64,000 bases of DNA, from positions 310,001 through 374,000 of the forward strand of contig NZ_MZMU01000002.1 of the NCBI RefSeq assembly GCF_004123835.1, read 5' to 3'. The notes under the pieces are model-generated. The model saw only the letters and a list, made by a program, of their open reading frames with translations, had not been told where the DNA came from and searched no databases. Position numbers and translations under genes: made by a program. Numbering within the stretch: the first letter of the stretch is position 1; every line of letters begins with the position of its first letter. This DNA comes from Rhizobium leguminosarum (GTDB taxonomy: Bacteria > Pseudomonadota > Alphaproteobacteria > Rhizobiales > Rhizobiaceae). Shown piece by piece: positions 51,547 to 59,310 of the stretch.

Positions 51547-52569
51547 CTATTGCCGCGCGATGCCCGCATCCTTTATGACCTTTGACCACTTGTCGATATC
51601 GGCCTTCAGACGATCGCCGATTTCCTGCGGCGTGCTGGAACGGGCCTCGACGCCGAGATCCGCAAACCGCTTCTTGACATCGGGATCGCCAAGAACCTCG
51701 ACGAGCGCCGTGTTCAGTTTGTTCACGACGGCCTGAGGTGTGCCTGCGGGAGCGAAGATACCGTTCCAGGACGTGACATCGAACCCTTTTACGCCTTCTT
51801 CCTGGGCCGTCGGAACGTCCGGCAAGAGGATAGAACGGGCGGAGCCAGATGATGCTATCGCAACAGCCTGGTTCTGCTGGAGTGCCGCCTTTAGCGCCGT
51901 CTGGCTATCGATGATCAGGTCAAGCTCCCCACCGAGAAGGGCAACTTGTAGATCCGGCGTACCCTTGTAGGGAACGATCGTGAGGTCCACTCCGGCCGTC
52001 GATTTGAAGAGTTCGGCCGCAAGGTTCTGGCTGCTCCCGACATTAATCGTCCCGACATTGAGCGCGCCCGGGTTTGCGCGGGCTGCTTCGAGAATATCCT
52101 TGAGGGATTTGAATTTGCCATCCGCCTTGGTCACGAATACGAAGTCGAAATAGGCGAGGCTGGATACCGGAACGAAATCGGCGACGGGATCGAACTGCAG
52201 GTTTTTGAACAACGGAACGCTGACTGCGGTTCCGTTCGACAGCAGTGCGAGCGTATATCCGTCTGGCTCCCCATTCAGCGCCACCCGTGCGGCGACCGAT
52301 CCTCCCGCGCCAGGCTGATTCAGGATGACGATCTGTTTCCCAAGCTTTTTGCCGAGAGAATCCGCAACGATGCGCGCAGTGATGTCGGCAATTCCACCAG
52401 GGCCGAAGGGAATGACAAGACTGATCTCGCGGCTCGGATAGTCGTTCTCCTGCGCCGGTGCTTCCACCGCCATCGCGAGTACTAGAACGAGCGCCGGGAT
52501 TATCGATTTCATCAATGTTACGATCCGCCGGGATGGCGTGCTCACTTGTTGTCCTATGCTCATGTTCAT
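51547..52569 (-). CDS. Bug-family (tripartite tricarboxylate type) substrate-binding protein
   Basis: 340 residues; AGGAGGAG lies upstream of the ATG at 52569. Signal peptide of about 40 residues ending near MAVEAPAQE. Bug/TctC features: YPSREISLVIPFGPGGIADI, QIVILNQPGAGGSVAARVAL, GYTLALLSNG, and GVKGFDVTSWNGIFAPAGTP. Such proteins bind carboxylic acids for a TctA/TctB membrane pair, but neither is present in the window. It is downstream of ligJ and ligI on the same strand, so it likely binds an aromatic-derived dicarboxylate. The transport partner may be elsewhere. Confidence 0.93.
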   Translation of the reverse strand: MNMSIGQQVSTPSRRIVTLMKSIIPALVLVLAMAVEAPAQENDYPSREISLVIPFGPGGIADITARIVADSLGKKLGKQIVILNQPGAGGSVAARVALNGEPDGYTLALLSNGTAVSVPLFKNLQFDPVADFVPVSSLAYFDFVFVTKADGKFKSLKDILEAARANPGALNVGTINVGSSQNLAAELFKSTAGVDLTIVPYKGTPDLQVALLGGELDLIIDSQTALKAALQQNQAVAIASSGSARSILLPDVPTAQEEGVKGFDVTSWNGIFAPAGTPQAVVNKLNTALVEVLGDPDVKKRFADLGVEARSSTPQEIGDRLKADIDKWSKVIKDAGIARQ

Positions 52570-52700
52570 AATCTCCTCCTCTTGATAGATGTCGATGCGC
52601 GCAGCGATGTCCGCACGACCGATGCATGAATGCGTTGCGCATCCAGATCGGCGCCCTCCACCTGCGTGAAATGCGTCGCCCAGCCATCCCCGAAGGCGGG

Positions 52701-53588
52701 TTACCGCCAGTAGAGCCGCATAGGATTGTCAACCAGCAGCTTGCGCTGAAGCTCCTCGGACGGCGCGATGCGCGGGATGATGTCCACCAGCGCGCCGTCG
52801 TCGGGCATGTGGTCCTTCATATTGGGATGCGGCCAATCGGTGCCCCACAGGACACGCTCCGGGAAGCGCTCGACCAGCGTCCGCGCAAACGGAACGACGT
52901 CGTCGTAGTTCGGTGGACCCGATCGCGACAGTCGCTCCGGGCAGCTCACCTTGCTGACGACATTTTCATGCTCGGTCATGAACCGGATAAAGCGGCCGAA
53001 CTGCGGGCCGTCGACAGGCTGTGAGACATCCGGCCGGCCCATGTGGTCGACCACGACGGTCGTCGGTAGCGAGGTGAAGAAGTCCCAGCGCTCCTCGAGA
53101 TCGGCCGCCTCGAAGTAGATCACCACCTGCCAGCCAAGCGGTGCGATACGGTCGATGATCGCACGATAATAAGCATTCGGTTTCGGGTCGACCAGGCGGC
53201 GAACGAAGTTGAAGCGCACGCCGCGCACGCCTGCGTCATGCAGTTCGGCGAGCTCCCGGTTCGTCACCGTGTCGCGCACCGTCGCTATCCCACGAGCGCG
53301 ATGGCCGGCCGCATGCAGCGCATCGACCAGGGCACGATTGTCGGCGCCGTGGCATGTCGCCTGGACGATGACGTTGCGCTCGAATCCGAGAAAATCACGC
53401 AAGGAGAACAGTTGCTCTTTGCCGGCATCGCAGGGTGTGTATTTCCTCTCGGGCGCATAGGGAAACACATCCCCAGGCCCGAAGACATGGCAATGCGCAT
53501 CGACTGCACCCGACGGGGGAATGTAGCGCGGTTTGCTCGGGTCGGGATGATAGCGGAGCCAATCGGGATCCATCTGGAAATTTGCCAT
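52701..53588 (-). CDS. ligI: 2-pyrone-4,6-dicarboxylate lactonase
   Basis: 295 residues; the Sphingobium LigI is of equal length and shares the order of motifs: PPSGAVDAHCHVFGPGDVFP, NVIVQATCHGADNRALVDAL, VRFNFVRRLVD, VVDHMGRPDVSQPVDGP and the end LWGTDWPHPNMKD...LLVDNPMRLYW. It is an amidohydrolase-superfamily enzyme that hydrolyses 2-pyrone-4,6-dicarboxylate (PDC) to 4-oxalomesaconate in the protocatechuate/gallate 4,5-cleavage pathway. Its start overlaps the ligJ stop (TGATG). A high-confidence assignment. Confidence 0.95.
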   Translation of the reverse strand: MANFQMDPDWLRYHPDPSKPRYIPPSGAVDAHCHVFGPGDVFPYAPERKYTPCDAGKEQLFSLRDFLGFERNVIVQATCHGADNRALVDALHAAGHRARGIATVRDTVTNRELAELHDAGVRGVRFNFVRRLVDPKPNAYYRAIIDRIAPLGWQVVIYFEAADLEERWDFFTSLPTTVVVDHMGRPDVSQPVDGPQFGRFIRFMTEHENVVSKVSCPERLSRSGPPNYDDVVPFARTLVERFPERVLWGTDWPHPNMKDHMPDDGALVDIIPRIAPSEELQRKLLVDNPMRLYWR

Positions 53589-54610
53589 CACAGCCCCCGT
53601 GCCTTGAGCTGTGCATCGAGACGCGGATAGACGCGGCGCGCGTTGAGTTCGAACACCTTCCGCTTGTCCTCATCGGATATCGTCAGAGCTTCGATATAGC
53701 GCTTGGTGTCGTCGAAATAGTGCCCCGTCTGCGGGTCGATCCCGCGCACTGCGCCAACCATTTCCGATCCGAACAGGATGTTTTCCACATCGATCACCTC
53801 GAACAGCAGGTCGATGCCCGGCTGATGATAGACGCAGGTATCGAAATAGACGTTCTTCATCACGTGTTCGACCAGCGGTGGCCGCTTCAGCATGTCGGAG
53901 AGGCCGCGATAACGGCCCCAGTGATAGGGGACGGCTCCGCCGCCATGCGGAATGATGAACCGCAGCGAGGGGAAATCCCCAAACAAATCGCCCTCGACGA
54001 ACTGCATGAAGGCAATGGTGTCTGCGGCAATGTAATAGGCGCCTGTCGCATGCATCGCACAATTACAACTGCCGGAAACGTGGATCATCGCGGGAACGTC
54101 GAGTTCCACCATCTTTTCGAAGAAGGGGTACCAGGCGCGATCGGTGAGCGGCGGCGAATCGAACTTGCCGCCGGAGGGATCGGGATTGAGATTGCAGCCG
54201 ACGAAGCCGAGCTCGTTGACGCAACGCTCCAGCTCATCGATCGCGTTGGCGATCGAGACCCCAGGGGATTGCGGCAGCTGGCACACGCCCACGAAAGTCT
54301 CGGGATAGAGATCGACCACGCGCTTGATCAGATCGTTGGAACGGCGCGCCCAGACCTTTGCCACCAATTCTCCGCCGATATGCGGCGCCATCGCCGAGGC
54401 CCGAGGCGAGAAAATAGTCATGTCGGCGCCGCGCTCGCGCAGCAGGCGCAGCTGGTTGGCCTCGATGGTCTCGCGGATCGCATCGTCGGAAATGTCTGGA
54501 TAGGCGGGATCGATATCGCCGCCCGATTTGATGGCGGCCTCCTGCCGTGCTCGCCATTCGCCATGGAGCGCAGGGGCCGTGGTGTAGTGGCCGTGGCAGT
54601 CGATGATCAT
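53588..54610 (-). CDS. ligJ: 4-oxalomesaconate hydratase
   Basis: 340 residues, matching the LigJ family length. N-terminal DCHGHYTTAP metal motif, then RGADMTIFSPRASAMAPHIG, GCNLNPDPSGG, MIHVSGSCN, FIIPHGGGAVPYHWGRYRG and NILFGSEMVGAVRGIDP. LigJ adds water to 4-oxalomesaconate to give 4-carboxy-4-hydroxy-2-oxoadipate, the step directly after LigI. It begins the operon ligJ-ligI-bug, with 243 bases separating it from the LysR gene. Because the set lacks a ring-cleavage dioxygenase, its substrate probably comes from imported PDC. Confidence 0.94.
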   Translation of the reverse strand: MIIDCHGHYTTAPALHGEWRARQEAAIKSGGDIDPAYPDISDDAIRETIEANQLRLLRERGADMTIFSPRASAMAPHIGGELVAKVWARRSNDLIKRVVDLYPETFVGVCQLPQSPGVSIANAIDELERCVNELGFVGCNLNPDPSGGKFDSPPLTDRAWYPFFEKMVELDVPAMIHVSGSCNCAMHATGAYYIAADTIAFMQFVEGDLFGDFPSLRFIIPHGGGAVPYHWGRYRGLSDMLKRPPLVEHVMKNVYFDTCVYHQPGIDLLFEVIDVENILFGSEMVGAVRGIDPQTGHYFDDTKRYIEALTISDEDKRKVFELNARRVYPRLDAQLKARGL

Positions 54611-54764
54611 ATCTTTGAGGTTCCTGTAGCGGCAAAGATGCGTTCGCCTCGGCAGCGAATCCAGCGGACGGAGGGGAAGGCATGGGCAGCCAGCCGGCAG
54701 TGGCGCGGCTTAGCCTCTGGACCGGCATCCGGTCGAGGTTGCAGCCGGCGCGGGCGCCAGCCCC

Positions 54765-54792
54765 TTCGGAAAGCCTGCGAAGGCTTTCCGAA
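54765..54792. terminator. Hairpin between lysR and ligJ
   Basis: TTCGGAAAGCCT (54765-54776) pairs perfectly with AGGCTTTCCGAA (54781-54792), a 12-bp stem with a 4-base loop, in the 243-base space between the LysR gene and ligJ, both on the minus strand. It would end or attenuate the LysR transcript before ligJ. No T-run follows on the minus strand. Confidence 0.6.
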
Positions 54793-54853
54793 ACCGGTGA
54801 ATGCGATCGTTTGGTGCTTGCTCATGCCCCCGTTCTAACGAACAGGACGACGA

Positions 54854-56104
54854 TCAGGCATATCGGAAGGGTTCACGCTCCATTGCTTTTCCTGAAGTCC
54901 ACTGCGCGCAAACCGTGCGGAAGGTATCCGTGAATGCCGTTTGCAGCTGTGTCGGACGCCAGTCATCGCGCACCGTGAGGCCGATCTGACGACGCAAGGA
55001 CAGCCCAGCGCCGGCGATTTCGCCGAGCAGGCCAGCACGCCGCTCGAACAGGAACTGGTCGCGCGACATCAGCGTCAACCAATCGTCCTCCAGCATCAGC
55101 CCGCGGACCACCAGAACCGAACCGCATTCGATGCGTAGCCGTGGCGGCTCAAGGCCGTGCTCTGTGAACATCTCCTCCCACCGATGACGCACCGGCGCGC
55201 CCGTCGCGGCGATAACCCATGGGAAATCCAATAGCCGCGAGAAGGCAAATCCCGGCTTGGACAGCAGGGGATGTCCGGCGCGACCGACGATCACCGGATC
55301 ATCGATGAACAACGGTTCCTGAGCGATGTCCTTGACCGGCGGGGGGTCGCGCATTGCCCCGATCAGCAGATCCATCTCGCCTTCGCGGAGTCTGGCCAAC
55401 AGTTCCACATATGGCCCCTCCACCACGTTCACCGACGCCATTGGATAGGCGCGAGCGAAGCGAGCCAATGCCTGCGGCAACAGGATTGCGCGCGCCAGCG
55501 GCATGGTGCCGACGGTGACACGTCCGGCGCCCTCCGACCGCAGTGCCTCCAATTCGTCGAACCCAGCCTCCAACTCCGATTGCGCCAGACGGGCGAACCG
55601 CAGCAACATGGCGGCGGCCGCCGTCGGCTGAACGGTACGCCCCTGCCGGACGAGAAGCGGCACACCCAGCAACTGCTCCAGATCGCGGCTCGCCCGATGC
55701 AATGCCGGTTCAGACAGGCCAATTCGCTTCGATGCCAGCGCAAAGCTCCCCGCTTGATCGACCGCGATTAGCGCGCGCAATTGTCCAAAAGTGATGCGCC
55801 GCTCGATATGGGGTAGCGGCGCCAGCCGGGCGCCACGTCGCACGCTTTGGCCGCCGCGCGCCACATAGGCGAGCGCGCGTTCGATGCGGGCCGTGATCAA
55901 GCGCCCCGCCTCGGTGCTGGTAACGCCGCTCGGCTGGCGATCGAACAGCACATGGCCAAGCTGCGCCTCGACCTTGGCAACGGCCTGGGTCAGAGCAGGC
56001 TGCGACAAATTCATGGTGTGAGACGCGCTGCTGATGCTGCCCAGCCGCGCGGCGGCAGCGACGGCCTCGAGGTGGCGAAGGTTGAGTTCGCGGTGTGCAA
56101 TCAT
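54854..56104 (-). CDS. LysR-type regulator with two N-terminal HTH domains
   Basis: 416 residues, about 110 longer than a normal LysR protein. Two LysR HTH domains occur in series: residues 8-67 (LRHLEAVAAAARLGSISSAS, PALTQAVAKVEAQLGHVLF) and residues 104-163 (FGQLRALIAVDQAGSFALAS, PALHRASRDLEQLLGVPLL). A single effector domain follows (GRVTVGTMPLARAILLPQAL, GEMDLLIGAMRDPP). The gene lies between ligJ and a divergent ligK remnant/dicarboxylate carrier, so it is likely the island's regulator. The start is the ATG at 56104; a GTG at 56110 is possible. Confidence 0.9.
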   Translation of the reverse strand: MIAHRELNLRHLEAVAAAARLGSISSASHTMNLSQPALTQAVAKVEAQLGHVLFDRQPSGVTSTEAGRLITARIERALAYVARGGQSVRRGARLAPLPHIERRITFGQLRALIAVDQAGSFALASKRIGLSEPALHRASRDLEQLLGVPLLVRQGRTVQPTAAAAMLLRFARLAQSELEAGFDELEALRSEGAGRVTVGTMPLARAILLPQALARFARAYPMASVNVVEGPYVELLARLREGEMDLLIGAMRDPPPVKDIAQEPLFIDDPVIVGRAGHPLLSKPGFAFSRLLDFPWVIAATGAPVRHRWEEMFTEHGLEPPRLRIECGSVLVVRGLMLEDDWLTLMSRDQFLFERRAGLLGEIAGAGLSLRRQIGLTVRDDWRPTQLQTAFTDTFRTVCAQWTSGKAMEREPFRYA

Positions 56105-56209
56105 CGTCACACTTCAGCACAGCTTATGACCGGTGCGCAAATCAAGTTTGCTTTGCCGCTCAATAGTCCCTCCCTTAATTCCCAGCCAGGACAGGAGGGA
56201 GGATCGAGC

Positions 56210-56477
56210 ATGCCCGATGTGATTACCCAGATCGAACGCGCCGATACCGCCATTATCCACGGCCTGGCAGATGCCGGAGTGGCCATCGTCCACGATGCGC
56301 AGGGACGCACGGGACCGCTGGCCGGCCGGTTGCGGCCGATCTTTGCGGGTGCTCGCATCGCTGCTTCCGCAGTCACCGTTTCGGGGCCCCGCCGGGCACC
56401 AATTGGACGGTGCAGTTGCCATTGAACAATTGAAAGATGGGACATCATGGCCGGGCGGGCAGCTTGGGAGGAAATAA
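56210..56477 (+). pseudogene. ligK: Frameshifted and truncated CHA aldolase (LigK/GalC-like) remnant
   Basis: An intact start (ATG at 56210 with GGAGGGAGGATC upstream) encodes IERADTAIIHGLADAGVAIV, HDAQGRTGPLAGRLRPI and RIAASAVTVSGP, matching the N-terminus of the LigK/GalC aldolase. The frame then breaks: a GGGG run at 56383-56386 has one base too many, and the frame stops at 56425. The neighbouring frame continues the homology with GHQLDGAVAIEQLKDGT (56397-56446) and stops at 56477. About 150 C-terminal residues are missing, cut off by the carrier gene that starts at 56481. The protein cannot be functional. Homology is from memory of the family. Confidence 0.82.
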
Positions 56478-56480
56478 AAC

Positions 56481-57833
56481 ATGACGTATTTGGAGGCGAG
56501 TAAAACGATGACACCTGTGGGTGAGACGCAAAAACCGGCGGGCCGATTTGGCCTCTTTGGCCAATTGTGGTTTCAGGTGCTGGCAGGGACGCTGCTCGGC
56601 ATCCTGCTGGGTCATTTCGCGCCCGCCACTGCGGTGGGGATGAAACCTTTCGGCGACGCCTTCATCAAAATGATCCGCATGATGATCGGGCCGATCATCT
56701 TCGTCACCGTTGTGCATGGTATCGCCGGCATGAACGACATGAAGAGCGTCGGGCGTGTCGCGCTGAAATCCATCATCTATTTCGAGGCGATCACGATCTT
56801 GGCGCTGATCTTCGGACTGATCGCAGTCGATCTGTGGCGTCCGGGCGAGGGCATGAACATCGACGCTGCCGCAATCGATACCGCATCGATCAAGACCTAC
56901 CTCGCGACGGCGCACGACCAGTCCATTTCAAGCTATTTCCTTGACATCATCCCGGACACCTTTGCCAGCGCGCTGACGGAAGGACACGTTCTGCAGGTGC
57001 TGTTAATCTCTGTCCTGTTCGGTATCGCCATCGCCGCCATCGGAGAACGCGGACGCCCCGCGTTCCAGGTGATCGAAAGCGCCTCGCAAGGGTTCTTCAA
57101 GATCATCGGCTACATCATGTACTTCGCGCCGCTCGGCGCCTTCGGCGCAATTGCCTTTACCGTCGGTCAGTTCGGCACCGCCTCGCTCTGGTCGCTGGGC
57201 GAGTTAATCATCGAGTTCTTCGTCGTCTGCGCATTGTTCACAACAATCGTCCTCGGCAGCGTTGCCCATTGGTGCGGTGTCAGCCTGTGGCGCCTGCTGG
57301 GCTATCTCTGGGATGAAATCGTCATCGTCGCTGCGACCACCTCGACCGAAACGGTGCTGCCCCGCCTCATCCAGAAGATGCGCAAGGCCGGCTGTGAGGA
57401 AAGCGTGGTCGGCTTCGTCATCCCGGCCGGCTATTCGTTCAACCTCGACGGCACATGCCTCTATCTGACCACCGTCGCGGTGTTCCTGGCACAGGCGACG
57501 AACACACATCTGACCTTCTGGCACGAACTCGGCCTGATCGCGGTGCTGCTGCTCACCTCGAAGGGAGCGGCGGGCATCGCCGGAGCGGCGTTCGTTGTAC
57601 TGGCGGCAACGCTGAATACCACCGGAACCATCCCGGTCGCCAGCATCGCACTGATCCTCGGAATTCACCGCATCCTCGCCGAGGGGCTGACTTTTGTGAA
57701 TCTGATCGGCAATGCGCTTGCCACCGTCGTGGTCGCCAAATGGGAAGGCAAGCTTGACGAGCAGCTACTGGCCACCACTATCGGCAACGCCCGCTTGCGC
57801 GCCAGGCACCAAATCCCCCTTGCTGCGATATGA
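56481..57833 (+). CDS. Dicarboxylate:cation symporter (DctA family)
   Basis: 450 residues, similar in length to rhizobial DctA. The family motifs are complete: FIKMIRMMIGPIIFVTVVHG, EGHVLQVLLISVLFGIA, the re-entrant loop TSTETVLPRLIQKM, VIPAGYSFNLDGTCLYLTTV, and LTSKGAAGIAGAAFVVLAAT. It imports C4-dicarboxylates or similar acids with Na+ or H+. GGAGGAAATAAAAC precedes the ATG, overlapping the ligK remnant. Its location next to lig genes suggests PDC or a related dicarboxylate as cargo rather than the succinate of symbiotic DctA; this is inference. Confidence 0.94.
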   Translation: MTYLEASKTMTPVGETQKPAGRFGLFGQLWFQVLAGTLLGILLGHFAPATAVGMKPFGDAFIKMIRMMIGPIIFVTVVHGIAGMNDMKSVGRVALKSIIYFEAITILALIFGLIAVDLWRPGEGMNIDAAAIDTASIKTYLATAHDQSISSYFLDIIPDTFASALTEGHVLQVLLISVLFGIAIAAIGERGRPAFQVIESASQGFFKIIGYIMYFAPLGAFGAIAFTVGQFGTASLWSLGELIIEFFVVCALFTTIVLGSVAHWCGVSLWRLLGYLWDEIVIVAATTSTETVLPRLIQKMRKAGCEESVVGFVIPAGYSFNLDGTCLYLTTVAVFLAQATNTHLTFWHELGLIAVLLLTSKGAAGIAGAAFVVLAATLNTTGTIPVASIALILGIHRILAEGLTFVNLIGNALATVVVAKWEGKLDEQLLATTIGNARLRARHQIPLAAI

Positions 57834-58249
57834 TATCGTGAAAGACTCAGCTCTGGTCTGCGATCTATCCTATTGGAAACCGGGGTGTCGGACGGGTGTA
57901 GGTTCAGGTCCTTTGACAAAATTAGGGGACGCCACCATGTAACGACAAAATCTTGACGCCGCTTGTCCAGAGGCCAGCGTGCTGCTGAATATACCATCAA
58001 CCCTGCGACGCGCAGCCTGATCAATCGCGCCGCCTGCTTGACGCTGGACACACGCGACTTCACACTTGCAGTGTCGAAGGTGAGTCGGACAGACTGTACC
58101 GTTTTTCGCATTCTTGCTCACCTCAGAAGGAGTCGCCAGCAGGGGCTGATTGATCCACGCGCCGACCGACACCGGTTGGTCGCAAATAGGATCGAGATTG
58201 ATTGAGCTCGAACTCGCAGCCGCTCCTATTTTGCTTGTGAGGTCGCGCC
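57834..58249. other. Intergenic region without recognised gene
   Basis: 416 bases between the dicarboxylate carrier and the membrane protein. The open frames across it have no family resemblance and overlap the carrier gene or the next gene in other frames. I see no clear hairpin with T-run, tRNA or repeat. It may hold the promoter of the membrane-protein gene at 58250. Confidence 0.4.
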
Positions 58250-59194
58250 GTGGATAAAGTGTTATCACCCGTCGATCCTCCTCGCGAGAGTCCACGTTGG
58301 CACCGGAATTTCCCGTTGCCGAGCAACCGCCGGTCTCTGCTTTGGCCGGGGCTTTTGATATCAATTTTGCTTCTTGCGGCCCTCGTCGTTTTTTTCCGTG
58401 AAGTCCACCACCTCGAAGAGCCGGTCGAGCCCTTTGAATATCGAACTTTCAATAAGGCTGCCCGATCATCTCGTATCGCCGCCCGCCCTGATCCGGTGGC
58501 TCCTTCTCCCCTCCCGTCGACGTCGATATCGCTGCAGCTGATCGAGGTCCCGAAGCTGGAATTGGCAAGTCAGTTTCTGCGGATGTGGCGCGTCTCGGGG
58601 CGGAATATGTGCGGTGCTCTTCGGGAGGCCGGCATCGAGATGAGCGAATGGAAAGCCGCATCGATGCGCAATCGCAGCTATGAATGTTATTTTCAGCGCA
58701 TCTACGAACGGGACGAGGTGCGTCCCCTCAGCTCAACCTTCCTTAAGGTTCGTGGAGATGAAATGGGCGATATCCTTGAGATCCGCGCCAAGATCATTGG
58801 GCCGACGACCGACGCTCAGGGACGTCTCGCCCCGGCCGTCCTGCGCATTTTCGAGATCATCGTGAAGCAGGCGTGCTGGCGTGATTTCGAGGATACTCTT
58901 GCCTCGATCCAAAACCTTCGAAATGTCGAATACGAACGATTCGGCTCCTATCTCAGCTTCACGCGCGAAGCAGGCAGCGCAAATATCTTCAATTTTGTTC
59001 TTGGTCTTAAGGCGACTTCAAGTTCGCAGGTGAAGACCAAGACGTATTTTTCGACTGAGCGCTGGCTCCAAATGCCCGTAGTGCTCCCGCGAGCTTCATC
59101 CTCAGGGAGCGCTCGGGAACGTCCATATCAGCCAGCGCTCAATGACGGCGCAAGCACCCGGCACGATCCGAGATCCAGCTGGAACTGTGGCTGA
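58250..59194 (+). CDS. One-TM protein of unknown function
   Basis: 314 residues from a GTG at 58250. Residues 30-48 form a single membrane segment (LLWPGLLISILLLAALVVFF) after a basic N-terminus, so most of the protein should lie in the periplasm. The soluble part has two Cys in CGALREAGIEMSEW and SYECYFQRIY, and a C-terminal core LRIFEIIVKQACWRDFEDTL. I recognise no domain with a known function; it may be one of the rhizobial DUF families. No operon partner is obvious. Confidence 0.7.
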   Translation: MDKVLSPVDPPRESPRWHRNFPLPSNRRSLLWPGLLISILLLAALVVFFREVHHLEEPVEPFEYRTFNKAARSSRIAARPDPVAPSPLPSTSISLQLIEVPKLELASQFLRMWRVSGRNMCGALREAGIEMSEWKAASMRNRSYECYFQRIYERDEVRPLSSTFLKVRGDEMGDILEIRAKIIGPTTDAQGRLAPAVLRIFEIIVKQACWRDFEDTLASIQNLRNVEYERFGSYLSFTREAGSANIFNFVLGLKATSSSQVKTKTYFSTERWLQMPVVLPRASSSGSARERPYQPALNDGASTRHDPRSSWNCG

Positions 59195-59310
59195 ACATCG
59201 ACGATAACCGCCGATGCCGCCGAACACATGGACAGGCTCGGAAAAGAACATATCTTCGAGGGACCTTCCTTTCTGGAAGTCTCGAATCAAACAGCACGGG
59301 CACACATCCA

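Noticed and set aside
53435..54838. 467-codon open frame on the plus strand opposite ligI/ligJ
   Set aside because: It is antisense to two well-recognised enzymes and shows the Arg/Gly/Asp/Val-rich bias of a shadow frame.
57665..58111. 148-codon minus-strand open frame in the gap after the dicarboxylate carrier
   Set aside because: It overlaps the carrier gene end, has no ribosome site and no recognised similarity.
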